The notes beneath the pieces were generated by a model. It worked only from the letters and a program-made list of their open reading frames with translations. It ran no database searches and had not been told where the DNA came from. Of a DNA stretch of 64,000 bases, positions 44,589 through 55,612 are shown in pieces. A program made the position numbers and the translations under genes. This DNA comes from Dactylorhiza incarnata (lineage: Eukaryota > Streptophyta > Magnoliopsida > Asparagales > Orchidaceae). The stretch spans positions 3,990,001-4,054,000 of the forward strand of contig JAWHQI010000001.1 in assembly GCA_033032865.1 (NCBI GenBank). The letters are read 5' to 3'. Every line of letters starts with the position of its first letter. Within the stretch, counting starts at the first letter, position 1.

Positions 44589-45918
44589 TGAAAGTGCACA
44601 GTTTACCTTACTAGAATTCTCTAGAGGGGGGGGGGGGTGAATAGAGATTAAAAATTATTTTGTGCAAAGTTAATATATATATATATGATCACATATTAGA
44701 GCTTCCCACACACCAACAAGAATTAAACAAATGAAGAGAATAAAAACAAGTAAAGAAATCACAGCACAACACAAGAAAATATAGTGGTTCCCCAAACTTT
44801 GGGTAGTCCACTCTTCTACCCCCTTGGTAGGAATTCACTATCTTGCACTGAGTCTTTTGATAAGGAGACTCTTAGAACCACCCTGAGTCTTTTGACAAGG
44901 AGACTCTTAGAACCAACTGAGTCTTTTGACAAGGAGACTCTTAGAACCAGTACACTGAATTTTTTGAAGAGAGATTCTAAAAACTCTTTTACAATGTTAT
45001 AAGTAAGAAAGAAAGAAAGAAAGAAATAAGAACAAGAATGAATCTTCTTCCTAGCAAGAAGATTGGAAGCACAAGAAGTAGTGAATGAAATCTCTCTTCT
45101 ATAGTGAGAAGGAGATTGTAAAAACTTTTCTCTCTTTTGTGAGAGCATTCAGAGTTTGCAGTAGAATGGCTTCTGAAGAGGGAAAAGATGAAGGCTTTTT
45201 CTCTACAGCACACTATCTCTTTTCTCAGCTTTTCTCTTTATTCTCTTGGGAGCTTTTCCTCTATTTCAAATGTATGTGGTGGATCACTCAACTCCATTTT
45301 CTGCCGACCTCCTCTTTATTTATAGCTCTGTTAATTCAAAATAATACTATAGGAGGATAATCCATTAGCAATCAGAGAAATAGAAAGATGAAAATATTTC
45401 CATAATATTTATTTCTGTAGAAGGAAAGAACCAATTTTGATTTCAAATAATGTCCAAATAAGTTTAATCAAATTAGCCAAGAATCAGATATAAGGAAAGA
45501 ATGATTCAGAACGGCTATAAAATATTGACATTTATTCCATACAAATCAGATCTACTGAAAGAAGGAAAGAGATCTGGCGCATATATAAATCTGTCACATA
45601 AATCGACGTGCGTCGATTCCTATTCGACGTAAGTGTCGAATTCATCCTGGCTGGACGTCGAGAGGAGAATAAGGAAGGTGCGTCGACTAAGGTGTGTCGA
45701 CTTCTCCATATGCGTCGACTAGAAATCAGAGTAGCGTCAACAACACATACGTCGAAATCTTCCTAAAGTTACTTCGACTCAACCTGAACGAAACGTCGAC
45801 TACATTTCGACGTTGCGTCGAATACCATTCGACGCATATTTACTTAGTCTTGTTTTTCATTGTTAAAACTCTTTCTTTAACTCATTTCTAGGGGTTAAGA
45901 GAAATCATTTTCCCAACA
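44589..45918 (-). repeat. C3 5' LTR
   Basis: 1330 bp, nearly identical to 39323-40654. TATAAATA lies at 45324-45315 on the minus strand. Several LTR-LTR differences are CG to TG or CA. Confidence 0.95.
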
Positions 45919-46102
45919 TCTTGCATAGGGATGTTGATCACATCGTCCTCGCTAGGGCAGTGAGGGAGAACCCCAGCGGCATGAAGTCGGCGATGGAAGC
46001 GAGGTATTCTGCCTCGGTCAGATTGCTGTTCAAGAAGGTATGGTCGGTGAAGGCCCAGGCGCACTTCAGTCGGACCTCCGCCTCGCTAGCATCGCCAACC
46101 AT

Positions 46103-46616
46103 TGTTGAAATTTGCAAGAAAAAGAGAAGGAGCGAGAGAGAGAACGTGAGATATCACAGGCAGAGGAAGACGATGGACTGGAGTTAAATACGGTAGGTGG
46201 ATTCGGCGCCGGAACCTATTTATAGAAAATAGAAAGCGCAGGAAAGAAGTCGAAGCGACGGGGGGTGCGGTTAGGCAAAGCCCCGTGTTTGATTGCAGGC
46301 GTGAGCATAAAGTAACCACTGATATGATGGCGAGTGAGACCAACTTACAGAGTTAGCATAAGCAAAATTTCCATGCGAGGGCAGCAAGAAGGAATAAAAA
46401 TCACAATAGAGCGAGCTATAATAGACAGTTATCACATAAACAAATAACGAATACGCGAGAGCCCCAACAGTGGAGAGAAATAGTTAACAAAAAAGAAAAG
46501 TTGCGAAATTGTTCAGCGAGATTAAACATAATATTGGGCATCGTGGAGGATCTCGCAGGGCAGAGGAGTGCATGCGAGGACTAGTAGTGTATCCATTTCC
46601 ACCTACCTCGACCTCG
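46103..46616 (-). promoter_or_regulatory. G2 antisense gene 1 promoter region and spacer
   Basis: TATAAATA at 46224-46217 on the minus strand, about 115 bases before ATG 46102. GCGAG words flank it. No other coding frame supported. Confidence 0.5.
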
Positions 46617-47689
46617 CACTCCTGACCGCGGCGGGATCCTAGGGTAGTGATATGCGTTGACGATGCGCGCCTCGCGTTGAATTAAGTGAGCGTAATCATT
46701 CACCCGCGCGAGATGTGTCCCGGGGGAGGTGGTCGTCTCGCCAATATCTTGTGATATATTGGCACGGAGCCGCGCGGACTCATCCAGTAAAGAGGCATGC
46801 CGCTCCTAGGCAATTTCCCTGTCCCTCCTCGCTTGGAGGTGAAGATCTTACAGCATTCGTCCTTGTTTCTGGAACAGTTCTGAGATCCATTTCTTCATGG
46901 ACTCGGGATCCCACGGCTCGCTCAAGAAATCATCCATCTGCTCCGGCAAGGGGAGAGGCGACATCTCTTCCTCCCCAAAGTCAGAATCGGAGGGGAGAGT
47001 CTCAGAATCACCTACGAACAAATCCAAGCATCGTTAGCCGTTAGCGAGACTAATATGGAAAGCAATGTCTCGACAGATGTAGCAAAACCAATACCAGCAG
47101 GCAGGCGAGAAGTAGTAGGCCGGCCCTGAAAGAGAGTAGTGAAGGGGAGAGAGAAAGACTTCCCATGACCACTGCGTCGCGTCACGTCGTCGGCAGGGAC
47201 AGTCGGGGCAGGTCGCGAGCCACTGAAACCCTCTCCCCTCAGGAGATTGAACCCAGGGGTCTTAATGGTTGTGTCGGGGGGGGGGGGGAGTTAATCAGGG
47301 TATGTTGGAGCGAGGCACTTACCAGCAGCTTCTCCGTTAATAAGGTCAGTCCTCGCCGGAGGATCGAGATGAGTCTCGTCTAAGTCTTCGCCCACGCCCT
47401 GATCGACAGGGGGCAGGTCCTGTAGTTAGGCGAGGTTTATAGAAGCCAAATGAATAGTTAAGCGAAAGGAATAGTCCATTACCTTTTCAGCGGGCCTATC
47501 GTCAGGAGAAGAGTCCAGCAGAACGGCCCTGTTCCCCCGTGGGGGTAGGCGGACCAGCTTCGCCTTTTTTATCGCAAGAGCAGGGGGAGGGGTCTGGCGA
47601 GTCATCCAGGAGGCAGCGTTGACCATGGTGGAGAGCTCGCCCGCCTTGGACTCCTTCAGGCGAGCCCGGAGTTCTTCGGAAAGAGGCAT
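46617..47689 (-). pseudogene. G2 antisense gene 2, several exons, unknown function
   Basis: ATG at 47689 (MPLSEELRARLKESKAGEL). Exon 1 (47689-47483) is followed by a GTAATG to CTACAG intron of 63 bp (47482-47420), exon 2 (47419-47323: DLPPVDQGVGEDLDETHL) and a GTAAGT donor at 47322. The frame stays open across the first junction. Later exons are less clear; the region 47010-46617 encodes a helical, Glu/Arg-rich stretch with stops. Position matches antisense gene 2 of G3, whose product is a coiled-coil protein. Confidence 0.5.
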
Positions 47690-47883
47690 CCTCCGGCAGA
47701 TACAGTGTAAGGAGGTGTAATAAGAGAGAGAGTAAAGGCGCGCATCACCCCAGCTCAGGCAGAATTTGTAGCAGTGGGGTGGGACCCGCAAGAAATATTC
47801 CCGACAGATCAGCAGTCGTCGGCGAACAATCAGTGTTGGACGATTCTTTGCGAGTTTAGGTTAACCTCGCAAAGAGCGGGGAT

Positions 47884-48114
47884 TGTGTACAACACCGTGT
47901 TTGCGAAAACCGGATTGAGGGGTCGCGAGAACCAGGTAGTGCGAGCCAGCCGACCTCGCAGGAGAGAATGCGAGAGCGCGCGATCGGCAGCTGTCGCTAG
48001 AAAGGGAGGCGAGATAGGCCTCCGCAGAATGCTCTCCTAGGAGGGGTTTCACGAGCATTAGTTGCGAGGAGACTCGCAAGAGCTCTCGTGAGTGGCGTTC
48101 TCGCAGGCCGCTTG
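47884..48114 (+). repeat. G2 3' LTR, first 231 bp, cut by C4
   Basis: Aligns with 21734-21965 of the 5' LTR (CGGATTGAGGGGTCGCGAGAAC and GCGCGCGATCGGCAGCTGTCG are shared). A purine tract AAAGAGCGGGGAT precedes it (about 47871-47883). C4 starts at about 48115. Confidence 0.85.
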
Positions 48115-49380
48115 TGTTGAATCGTATGACGCCCTTAGAGGGGGGGGGGGTGAATAAGGGTGTGTTTAAAATATAAGTTTTACTTAATAATTTTTTAAGC
48201 AGATTTTACTTTACTAAAAAATTACTTATAAACACTTTCAAGCCAATGCAATTTTTGTATTAAACAAAACACAAATTTATAAGATAAGGATTATGCCACC
48301 AAATATGTAATTAAAGAAAAAGTCATAATTATATTAATCATGAAATTTGCATACAATAAAAATGATCTTAACAATGCTTAAGATCAAGGCACAATTATGT
48401 TAATAAAAAATTCAACAATTTTGGTTTACCAATCCTTCTCCCAAGGATCGGAAGGTTATCACTTGTCTCTCCCAAGACCAAGCCCAAGCCTATCCTCTAG
48501 ATCTTCCCAAGATCTAGACGTAGCACATAAGGCCACAATTTCCCACCAAGACACGCAAGGACTTGGACGCTCCGCACAAGGAAGCGATTTTCCCCTAAGC
48601 CACGCAAGGACTTAGACGCCGCACGCAAGACGACGATTTCTCTACCAATACAAAATGAAATGTGTGTAAATGAAAATACAATATGAAAAGAACAACTCCC
48701 TAGAATTTCAGATCTCTGAAAGGATGGTTGAAGCCTCGAGATAATCGTTGATGTAGAAGCGCGCCTGATCTCGTCTTCAATCTTCAATCCTTCTTTGCAC
48801 AAATGGGAGTTGAAGAGGTTCTGGAGCTCTCTGGTTCGTATGCACTCAGGAAGGGACTTGGAATTCTCAATTCTTGGAATGCACGAACACAAGGAGTCAA
48901 TTTATAGAAAATCGTTGTCACCTGGGCGACATCGACTGTCGGAATTTTCCGACAGCGCTAAACTGCCGCTGGAGTGCCGTCGTGCGGGCAGTTGCTGTAA
49001 CCGCCGAGCTGTCGCCTGGGCAACATCGATGTCGGATTTCCGACAGCGCAAAACTGCCGGTCGTGGTGATGTCGTGGGCAGTTGTTGTAACCTCCGAGCT
49101 GTCGCCTGGGCGACATCGCTGTCGGATTTCTGACAGCTCAAAACTGCCTTTCGTTGTGCTGCCGTGGAGGGAAGTAGTTGTAACTTCTCTGCTGTCGCCT
49201 GGGCGACATCAGCTGTCGGAATTTTCCGACAGTGAAATTTTCCTACATTCAAATTTAGCTCCAGCAGAAATGTGAACATCTCATACCTGTTACCTGCACA
49301 CCATTAATAAAAATAGAATCAAATACAAACGGGACTTTGTTATTATCAAACCAGAGGAGTGCGAAACGCATGCTCCAACA
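48115..49380 (-). repeat. C4 3' LTR
   Basis: About 1266 bp. On the minus strand it starts TGTTGGAGCATGCG at 49380 and ends near 48115. TATAAATT lies at 48906-48899, directly downstream of the palindrome array (49230-48914). Confidence 0.8.
48914..49232 (-). repeat. Palindrome array CTGTCGCCTGGGCGACA plus CTGTCGGAA..TTCCGACAG, C4 LTR
   Basis: Four units of about 91-96 bp. Each has palindrome B (CTGTCGCCTGGGCGAC, at about 48915, 49009, 49099, 49192) followed by palindrome A (TGTCGGAATTTTCCGACAG or a shortened form) and a GTCGTGGGCAGTTG linker. The first B copy ends 8 bp from the TATA box. Confidence 0.85.
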
Positions 49381-49398
49381 ATCTCCCCCTTTTGATAA
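49381..49398 (-). other. C4 polypurine tract
   Basis: Minus-strand TATCAAAAGGGGGAGAT directly before the LTR start TGTTGGAGC. Confidence 0.85.
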
Positions 49399-50720
49399 TA
49401 ACAAATCCGTATTAAAAGAAATCATGTCTATTTAGATTGTTGATTTTAACATTTGGTGTGTGCACAAAAATAACATGATATATTTCTCTTAAAATAAATA
49501 ATCTCCCTTTAGATGAAAGCTCCTCCTAAATGAATGCTCCCCTTAAATGTATGCTCCCCCTAAATATATGCTCCCCCTAAATGTTAAAGTAAGTTGAAAT
49601 GATGTATTGTTTAGGTGGAATATTTAGGTGTAATAGATTTGTGATTTCTCTTTTTATACTTTTAATTCTCCCCCTTTTGGTATTAGCAAAAGTTAAGAAG
49701 AGATAAAGGAGTAGTTCGTAAGGGAAAAAATAGGATGTAGAAATGAAGAATAAGCGGAAGCACATGTTTGAAATGATTGAAGTTCATGAAATAATAGTAA
49801 TATGCCATAGTATGAATAAACTCATGAAGAGATGGTATAGCCATATGAAGTAAGAAAATAAAATAACTTAAACTTGATTAAGTTCATTTGAAAGTATCAT
49901 AGAAAGACACAATAGTTTATAGAAATTTGGAATATTTTCGGTCCAATTCTCATGAGATGAATGTTTATATAACATAATGATGTGTACATGTGATACTTAG
50001 ATCAAACATATGAAGTTATTTAATGTACATGATCATGAAATGGAGAACATAATATAAGCATATAAAGTCAACTTTGACTTTGAAGATATAGCACAAGAAG
50101 AATAGTAAACCATTTTTCTTTTGCACAAGACACTTTACAATTCTTTCCAAGGTGCTTAACCTCACAATGCTAATTAAGACTTATCAGGAGGGTAAGTAGT
50201 GCTTGGTGGAGTATCCTTGTCTTTATTTTAAACTTTTTTTTTATCACAGATTTTGTGATATCTTAATTTTGAGATATTGATAATTTTTTATTGACCAAGG
50301 ATCTCCGAATTCACTTGAATCGCAAAAGATGGTGTATATGTTGTTGTGCTAACAAATCAAGGTTGAAAGTTGTATTTATGAAGTGCTACTTTATTATGTT
50401 AAAACAAATATGATTCATGTATATATTAAATAAAAAGACATACGTATTGATCAAAAGAAGTGAACGTGACATTTCATTATGATAGATAAACAATTTCTCA
50501 TACTTAGAGGCATGCGAAAACAATTTCCAATGGTCTAAACAACTAAGTAGGAGTGTCAATACGGTGATAGCTTGGAAATGAAATCATATAATCATGTAAG
50601 AGCCATTTGTTAAAATAAAAAGCACATGGTTTGGCATCAATTCATGAGTTGTAGCATTAATAAGGACATACAACTATTGTAAAGCATCAAAGGGACCAAA
50701 AACTGAAGATTAATCAAATC
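49399..50720. other. C4 internal AT-rich noncoding stretch
   Basis: About 1.3 kb with no coding frame of note on either strand. It contains repeats of ATGCTCCCCCTAAATG-like sequence (49520-49585). Confidence 0.6.
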
Positions 50721-50725
50721 GTGAG

Positions 50726-50781
50726 CTGTCGGAAATTTCCGACAGTCACTGTCGCCTGGGCGACAGCCAAAAATATAAATA
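50726..50781 (+). promoter_or_regulatory. Promoter of the C4 antisense accessory gene
   Basis: Palindrome A (50726-50745, perfect 20 bp) and palindrome B (50749-50766, perfect 18 bp) are followed 7 bp later by TATAAATA (50774-50781). Both palindromes are those of the C4 LTR, where B has almost the same spacing to TATA. Confidence 0.7.
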
Positions 50782-50875
50782 CGGCTTTGGACCGAGTCAA
50801 ACCCTATTGTGCATCATTTCCTGGAGTTAAGGACGAGAGGAAGCTGTCGGAGTTCGGCGACATCCTAGATCTAAG

Positions 50876-51392
50876 GTATGGTTTTTCGATTTTTAAGTGT
50901 TTTGACTCAAATTTGTTTAAGGATTTTTTATTTTAGAAAGTAGAGAAGAAGGAAAATGTGGTTTTCATTTTACTATGGATGAATGGTGTAGATCTTTGAA
51001 GTTTTGTGTTTTAAAAGTGTAGATCTAGGCTAAAGCAAGTGGATCTTGTTGGATCTTGGTGAAAGATGTTTTGATTTTGTGAATTTCGTGGTTGAAGGTT
51101 TGCATTTGTACATAGTTTATTTTTCAAAATGGAGGATTTGCCTTTTGGAAGAGGGTTGAAGATGATGAATAGTAAAGGATATGGAGAAGATGTAGATTTG
51201 AAAAAAATATTTTTTTTTTTTACTTGATGTTGAAATAAACTTGATTTTGATTAGATATGGAAGTGTATGTACAAAATTTTGAGAGAAGTTCTCTGGAGTA
51301 CTGTCGGAATTTTCCGACAGTCACTGTCGCCTAGGAGATAGTGTTCCAGTGCATAGCACATGTTTAATCCATTTGTGATATGTTATTTGCAG
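50876..51392 (+). other. Likely 5'-UTR intron of the C4 antisense gene
   Basis: CTAAG/GTATGG donor at 50876 and TTATTTGCAG acceptor at 51392, one base before the ATG at 51394. The intron is T-rich. A diverged pair of palindromes A and B lies in it at about 51301-51345. Confidence 0.6.
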
Positions 51393-51393
51393 A

Positions 51394-51800
51394 ATGCCTT
51401 CCAGTTCTAAAGCGCGAAGATGTACTTCGGAAGATGCGCATAGTTCGTATCAAGTTTTTCCTGGGGTGGAGAAAGCCATAGTTGGAGTAGCGAAATATGT
51501 TGAATTTGATTCGCCGAAGCACGATCATATCTATGATCAGTTTGCGAATGCAGATATACTTTCAATAATCACAGTAGATTCGTTTTCATCCTTTTTGATT
51601 CGAGAATGTTATAACCATTTGGAAGACCCAAATTTCACTGAATTGGATGGGGGAGTTAGATCAAGAATCCAGGGTCAACATGTGGAAATAACACATGTTG
51701 ATCTAAGAGAGGAATTCGGACTACTGATGAGTGAAAATATGCCGGATATAGTGGAGAGTTATAGAAAAGATAGAGATTGGACCCTTGTAAACATGAGTTT
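51394..51800 (+). pseudogene. C4 antisense accessory gene, 5' part, truncated by G3
   Basis: It starts MPSSSKARRCTSEDAH and encodes about 135 residues before G3 cuts it at 51801; the frame runs into LTR sequence and stops at 51873. FLIRECYNHLEDPNFTELDG, GQHVEITHVDLREEFGL resembles in pattern the STRC..L..ELTEF and FTEEMLSHTFDLP part of ORF2 in C1 and C3, so it probably belongs to the same plant transposon protein-like family. It lies antisense to its host element, whereas in C1 and C3 ORF2 is in sense. Confidence 0.6.
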
Positions 51801-52266
51801 TGTTTGCCCAGAAAGCCCGCGGCCTCCTCTTACTGGCCAATTTCTTCAGTTTCAGCGGTCTCAGTTTGTGTGATCGCCCAGACCGCCAGCTACCTTCTCA
51901 ACTAGGATTTTCTAAAGTACCAAGCGGTCAGGACAGTGGAGACCGTCAGTTTAGGCGGTCTGATCGTTTTTCCTTATCTTTGTTATTTGCACCTCTTCTC
52001 CCTGCCCGGCTCTCCTGTATCCCAGGCAGCCCGTAGTTTATTATTCTGCCCGTTTGGGCAGCCCCCTCGTCTATAAATAGAGGGGTAGGGGTACCAGAAA
52101 AAGGACTGGATTCGGAGGCTCCAGCTTACAACCTGTGTAAGCGGCCTCATTTTTTCGTGATCGCCATTTTATGATCGCCTTCTCTTTTTTCCAGCATCTT
52201 CTGTCTTAGTAACCTGCACTTCGCAGTTTTCTCCCGTCCCCTTTAGTGTGAATTTTGGAGGTACCA
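51801..52266 (+). repeat. G3 5' LTR
   Basis: 466 bp, TGTTTGCCCAGAAAG to GGTACCA, with TATAAATAG at 52072-52080. GCGGTC/GACCGC occurs four times before the TATA box. A primer-site-like TTGGCACCAACAGAACG follows at about 52270. Confidence 0.85.
52072..52080 (+). promoter_or_regulatory. TATA box of G3 LTR
   Basis: TATAAATAG, about 195 bp before the LTR end. Confidence 0.75.
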
Positions 52267-52336
52267 TTTTTGGCACCAACAGAACGAACACGCGACCTTC
52301 AGATTCGAAGTGTCAGGTGAATTTTAGACTTCCAAG

Positions 52337-55300
52337 ATGTCTGATCGCCGTAGAGGTCGTCCCCTGCGATCTCCTAGCGTTCATCCTTCCGATCACAACC
52401 CGTTAGAAGCGCTTGAGCGCCGCTTCGAGCTTCGTGTTGAGCAGGCTCTCCGCGAGGCTGCCCGAGCTAGGCAGGAGACCGCTTCTGTTCAGCAGGAGAT
52501 CGCACGGTCTCAGCAAGAGGCCGCTCGAGATCGGCAAGAAGTCGTCCGGACTCAGCAGGAGTCCGCAAAGCAGATTGAGGCTATGAACCAGGTTCTGGCC
52601 GTGATCTCCCAGAAAATCCTTCCTCAAGCCTCTCAGATCGCTACTCCTGACCGAGTGGCAAGCGGTCACCCTAGCGATCATCCCGTCTTCCAGCCTGCAG
52701 CTCCTCAGCGATCTCAGCATGAGAAGTTCGCCGCTCGTCATAATTCCTTCCGAGCCGCAGCCCAGGGGCCTCCGGCTCAGACCCTGAACTTTGAAGAAGG
52801 GTTTGCTTACCCTCAAGCTCCTCCTACTTCCTTTTTTCCTCCTCTGGGGCCTTCTGAATTAGGGGAGCCCTCCCCCTTTACCGATGAAATTCGTCGGGAT
52901 CCCATTCCTCACGGGTTCAGAGAACCTCGACTCCCAATGTATACGGGAGAGACCGACCCCATGTGTCATCTTCAAGCCTTCGAGTCTGCCGTGGCTCTCA
53001 GGAACATTTCAGATGGAGTGAGGTGCAAGCTGATGGTCACCTCCTTCGATGGGTCAGCCATGGAGTGGTTCTATAAGCTGCCTTGTCAGTCTATCCCAAG
53101 CTTTGCTGCCCTAAGGCAAGAGCTCCTCCTAAGGTTCGCCACTGCAAAGAAAAGGAAGAGTGGTCCTGCGACCCTCTTCAAGATCAGGCAAGGGGACAAC
53201 GAAACTGCAGCGCATTTCGTTGACCGTTTTCAGAAAGAGATCCTGGGAGTCAGAGACATGGATCCCGAGCTCTATATGGTAGCTTTGATCAGCGGCCTGC
53301 AGGAGGGTCCTCTGAAGTTCAAAGTCACAACCAAAGAGCCTGGATCCTATCAGGAGCTGATCAGCATTGCCAATCGCTATATAGAAGGGGAGATCAACAA
53401 CCCCACCTATGTGAGCAATCTGACCAACAGAGGCACTCAGAAAGGCTCTGCGGGATTCTATCCTGCTCCATCTTCCTCGAAAACTAGACAAGAGCTTCCA
53501 CCTCCAGCTCCGAGAGGTAAGAATTACCGCAACAACCGCTTCAACCGAGGTAATCAATTTTTCCCACCTCAAAATTCATTTCTTCAAACTCCTGCTACTC
53601 CTGCTCCGCAAGTCACCCCCGTCCACCAGATCCAGTATACTCAACCTCTTCTTCTACCCATTCCTTCACTTTATAATGAATCCCAAGAGTCCTTCACAGA
53701 CTTTGGTGTTTCTATGAATGAAGTGCTGCAAGTCCTTCAGAAACAGCCCTTTTTTAAGAGGCCAGCTCCGCTGAATTCTGACCCGAAAACCAGAAACCCA
53801 ACCCTCTACTGTGAGTATCACAGAGATAGAGGGCATTTGACAGAGGATTGTAGAGCTCTCCGCCTATTTTTAGAGAAACTATTAAAGGAGGGAAAGCTCC
53901 GTGATCTCATTCAAAAGAATGACTCTGCCAAAGCTTCAACCTCCAAGGCCAAGGAGGTAGCAGAAGTTCACTGGGAGTGCGAGGAAGTAGATGATGTTGG
54001 CCATCTTGGCAACATCGGTTTTCCCAGCGAATGCGTGGACGCTAATGATGAGGGTGCCTTGGGCAACCTTTTCTGCATCCATGGGGGTGCAGGCCCGGAG
54101 TCCTCGAGAAAGGCAAGTCTGAAGAGAGTTTATCAGTCAGAGGTTGCCGCTACTTCTTCGACTCCGATTCGAGGGACGGTCACTTTTGGAGATGAAGATC
54201 TTCCTCAGACCGCGAATCCCTTTGATGATGCAGTCGTCATCAAAGCTGTGATTGAAAACTATACGGTGGAAAAAATTCTAATAGATACGGGGAGCTCAGT
54301 CAATGTGCTTTTCAAGCCTGCCTTTGAGGCGTTAAAGACAGGTAAACCTCTCCAACCAACTGAAGGGCCTCTTTATGGTTTTTCAGGAGAAAAGAAAGAA
54401 GTTGAAGGGCTCGTCACCCTCTCCGTGATTCTTGGAGGAATAGTAAGGCTGGTCAAATTTATAGTCGTTGATGCTCCCAGTAGCTACAACGCAATTTTCG
54501 GGAGACCTTTTCTGAACGGGTATCAAGCCATTGTCTCCACTTATCATCAAGCGGTGAAGTTCGCCTTGAATGGCAAACAACATCGAATCAGGAGCGACCC
54601 CAGGAAAGCTAGAGAATGTTATGTAAAGACGGTCAACATGATCATGTCTTCTCCACCCCAGGAAGTTATGATGACTGAATCCATTGAAGTTCCTGAACAA
54701 GTCCAAATTGCAGAAGAAGTGGAGGATGTGAGAGATGGAGTCCGCTTGGAACCTGCCCAAGCAACTCAAAATGTTCAGATCAGCGAGGAAGATGAGAGCA
54801 AGAGCCTCTCCATCAACGCTGAATTATCTGAAGCCGACAAAAGTCAGCTCATCTCTTGTCTCCTGCAAAATTTAGATATCTTCGCTTGGTCGGCAGACGA
54901 CATGCCTGGAGTGAATCCGGATGTTGCTTGCCATCACCTCAACATTAGTCCAAACGTCATTCCGGTCCAGCAGAAGAAGAGAACTGTTGCAACTACTCTG
55001 GCTCAACCTATCCGTGAAGAGGTAGAGAAGCTTCTGAAGGCGAAATTCATTCAACCAATCCAATATCCGGAGTGGGTGTCAAACGTTGTAATGGTAACTA
55101 AGCCGGGTGGAAAGTGGAGGATGTGTGTCGATTTTACCAAACTCAATAAAGCTTGCCCCAAGGATTGCTATCCCTTGCCTCAGATAGATTCTTTAGTGGA
55201 TTCAGCGGTAGGTTATTCTTTTATGATTTTTTTAGATGCTTTTTCAGGTTATCACCAAATCAGGATGCATAAACCGGATATACCGCATACTTCGTTTATC

Positions 55301-55612
55301 ACAAATGATGGTTGCTTCTGTTATCTCGTGATGCCTTTTGGGTTGAAGAATGCTGGAGCAACTTATCAAAAAATGATGGATACAATTTTCAAAAGTCAGA
55401 AGGCAAGAAACCTTAAGGTGTATGTCGATGACCTCTTGGTGAAAAGCAAATCCTTCTCCTCTCATCTCGAAGATCTCTCGGAAACTTTTGCAACCTTACG
55501 AACCTTCAATATGAGGTTGAATCCATTGAAGTGTTTTTCGGAGCGAACAAAGGTAAATTTTTGGGTCATCTCCTCACTCCAGAAGGGTTGGAACCCAATC
55601 CGGACAAGGTAA
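52337..55612 (+). pseudogene. G3 Gag, protease and reverse transcriptase
   Basis: A 1091-residue frame starts MSDRRRGRPLRSPSV. A coiled coil (about 25-95: ARARQETASVQQEIARSQQE) is followed by the gag core (about 195-345: FREPRLPMYTGETDP, FATAKKRKSGPATLF), a finger-like CEYHRDRGHLTEDC (about 494), protease ILIDTGSSVNVLF (about 648) with NAIFGRP, and RT from FIQPIQYPEWVSNVVMV to YVDDLLVKS (about 1027). All RT motifs are intact. A one-base loss after PLKC (about 55532) shifts the frame, so the last 25 residues are out of register and RT is cut short. Confidence 0.9.

Larger units (their letters stand above)
39323..45918 (-). mobile_element. C3: non-autonomous copia element, recent insertion
   Basis: The 6596-bp element is flanked by TCTTG at 39318-39322 and 45919-45923. 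Reading leftward it has 5' LTR (45918-44589), tRNA-Met primer site (44588-44569), gag, ORF2, polypurine tract and 3' LTR (40654-39323). No pol is present. The LTRs are about 98 percent identical by eye, so it is the youngest insertion with two visible LTRs. Layout and both proteins match C1. Confidence 0.95.
37540..46102 (-). pseudogene. G2 antisense gene 1 (putative gypsy-type transposon domain), split by C3
   Basis: ATG at 46102, TATAAATA at 46217-46224. The first part (46102-45919) is separated from the rest (39322-37540) by C3, with TCTTG duplicated. Inside are HFGVGLRLPLWSKV and HPFARHVLKHFGVVLGQLTP, like the domain called putative gypsy type transposon, and a homologue in G3. Likely introns are 38745-38673 (GTACGT to CTGCAG) and 37931-37861 (GTAAGT to TTACAG); a donor at 39247 (GTACGT) is also present. 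The last exon encodes REEECREASVTAARYIF and ends DSEDELPPL. Frame breaks near 45940 and near 38400 show decay. The function is unknown. Confidence 0.7.
21734..48114 (+). mobile_element. G2: Tat-type Ty3/gypsy element with antisense genes
   Basis: The order is 5' LTR (21734-22422), gag, protease, RT, [C2 inserted], RNase H, second RNase H, integrase, 95-bp tandem array, two antisense genes [C3 inserted], and the start of the 3' LTR (47884-48114), cut by C4. Pol then tandem repeats then antisense genes is the layout known for Tat-lineage gypsy elements. Frame breaks throughout pol make it inactive. The remainder of its 3' LTR lies outside the window. Confidence 0.85.
48115..51800 (-). mobile_element. 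C4: minus-strand copia element, 3' portion, with antisense gene
   Basis: An LTR (48115-49380) is followed on its right by a polypurine tract read on the minus strand. The internal region holds a plus-strand (antisense) gene start. G3 cuts it at 51801, so its gag, pol and 5' LTR lie beyond the window, if present. The LTR has the C/G run of the copia group near 48142. The left boundary is uncertain by a few bases (TGTTGAATC at 48115). Confidence 0.75.
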
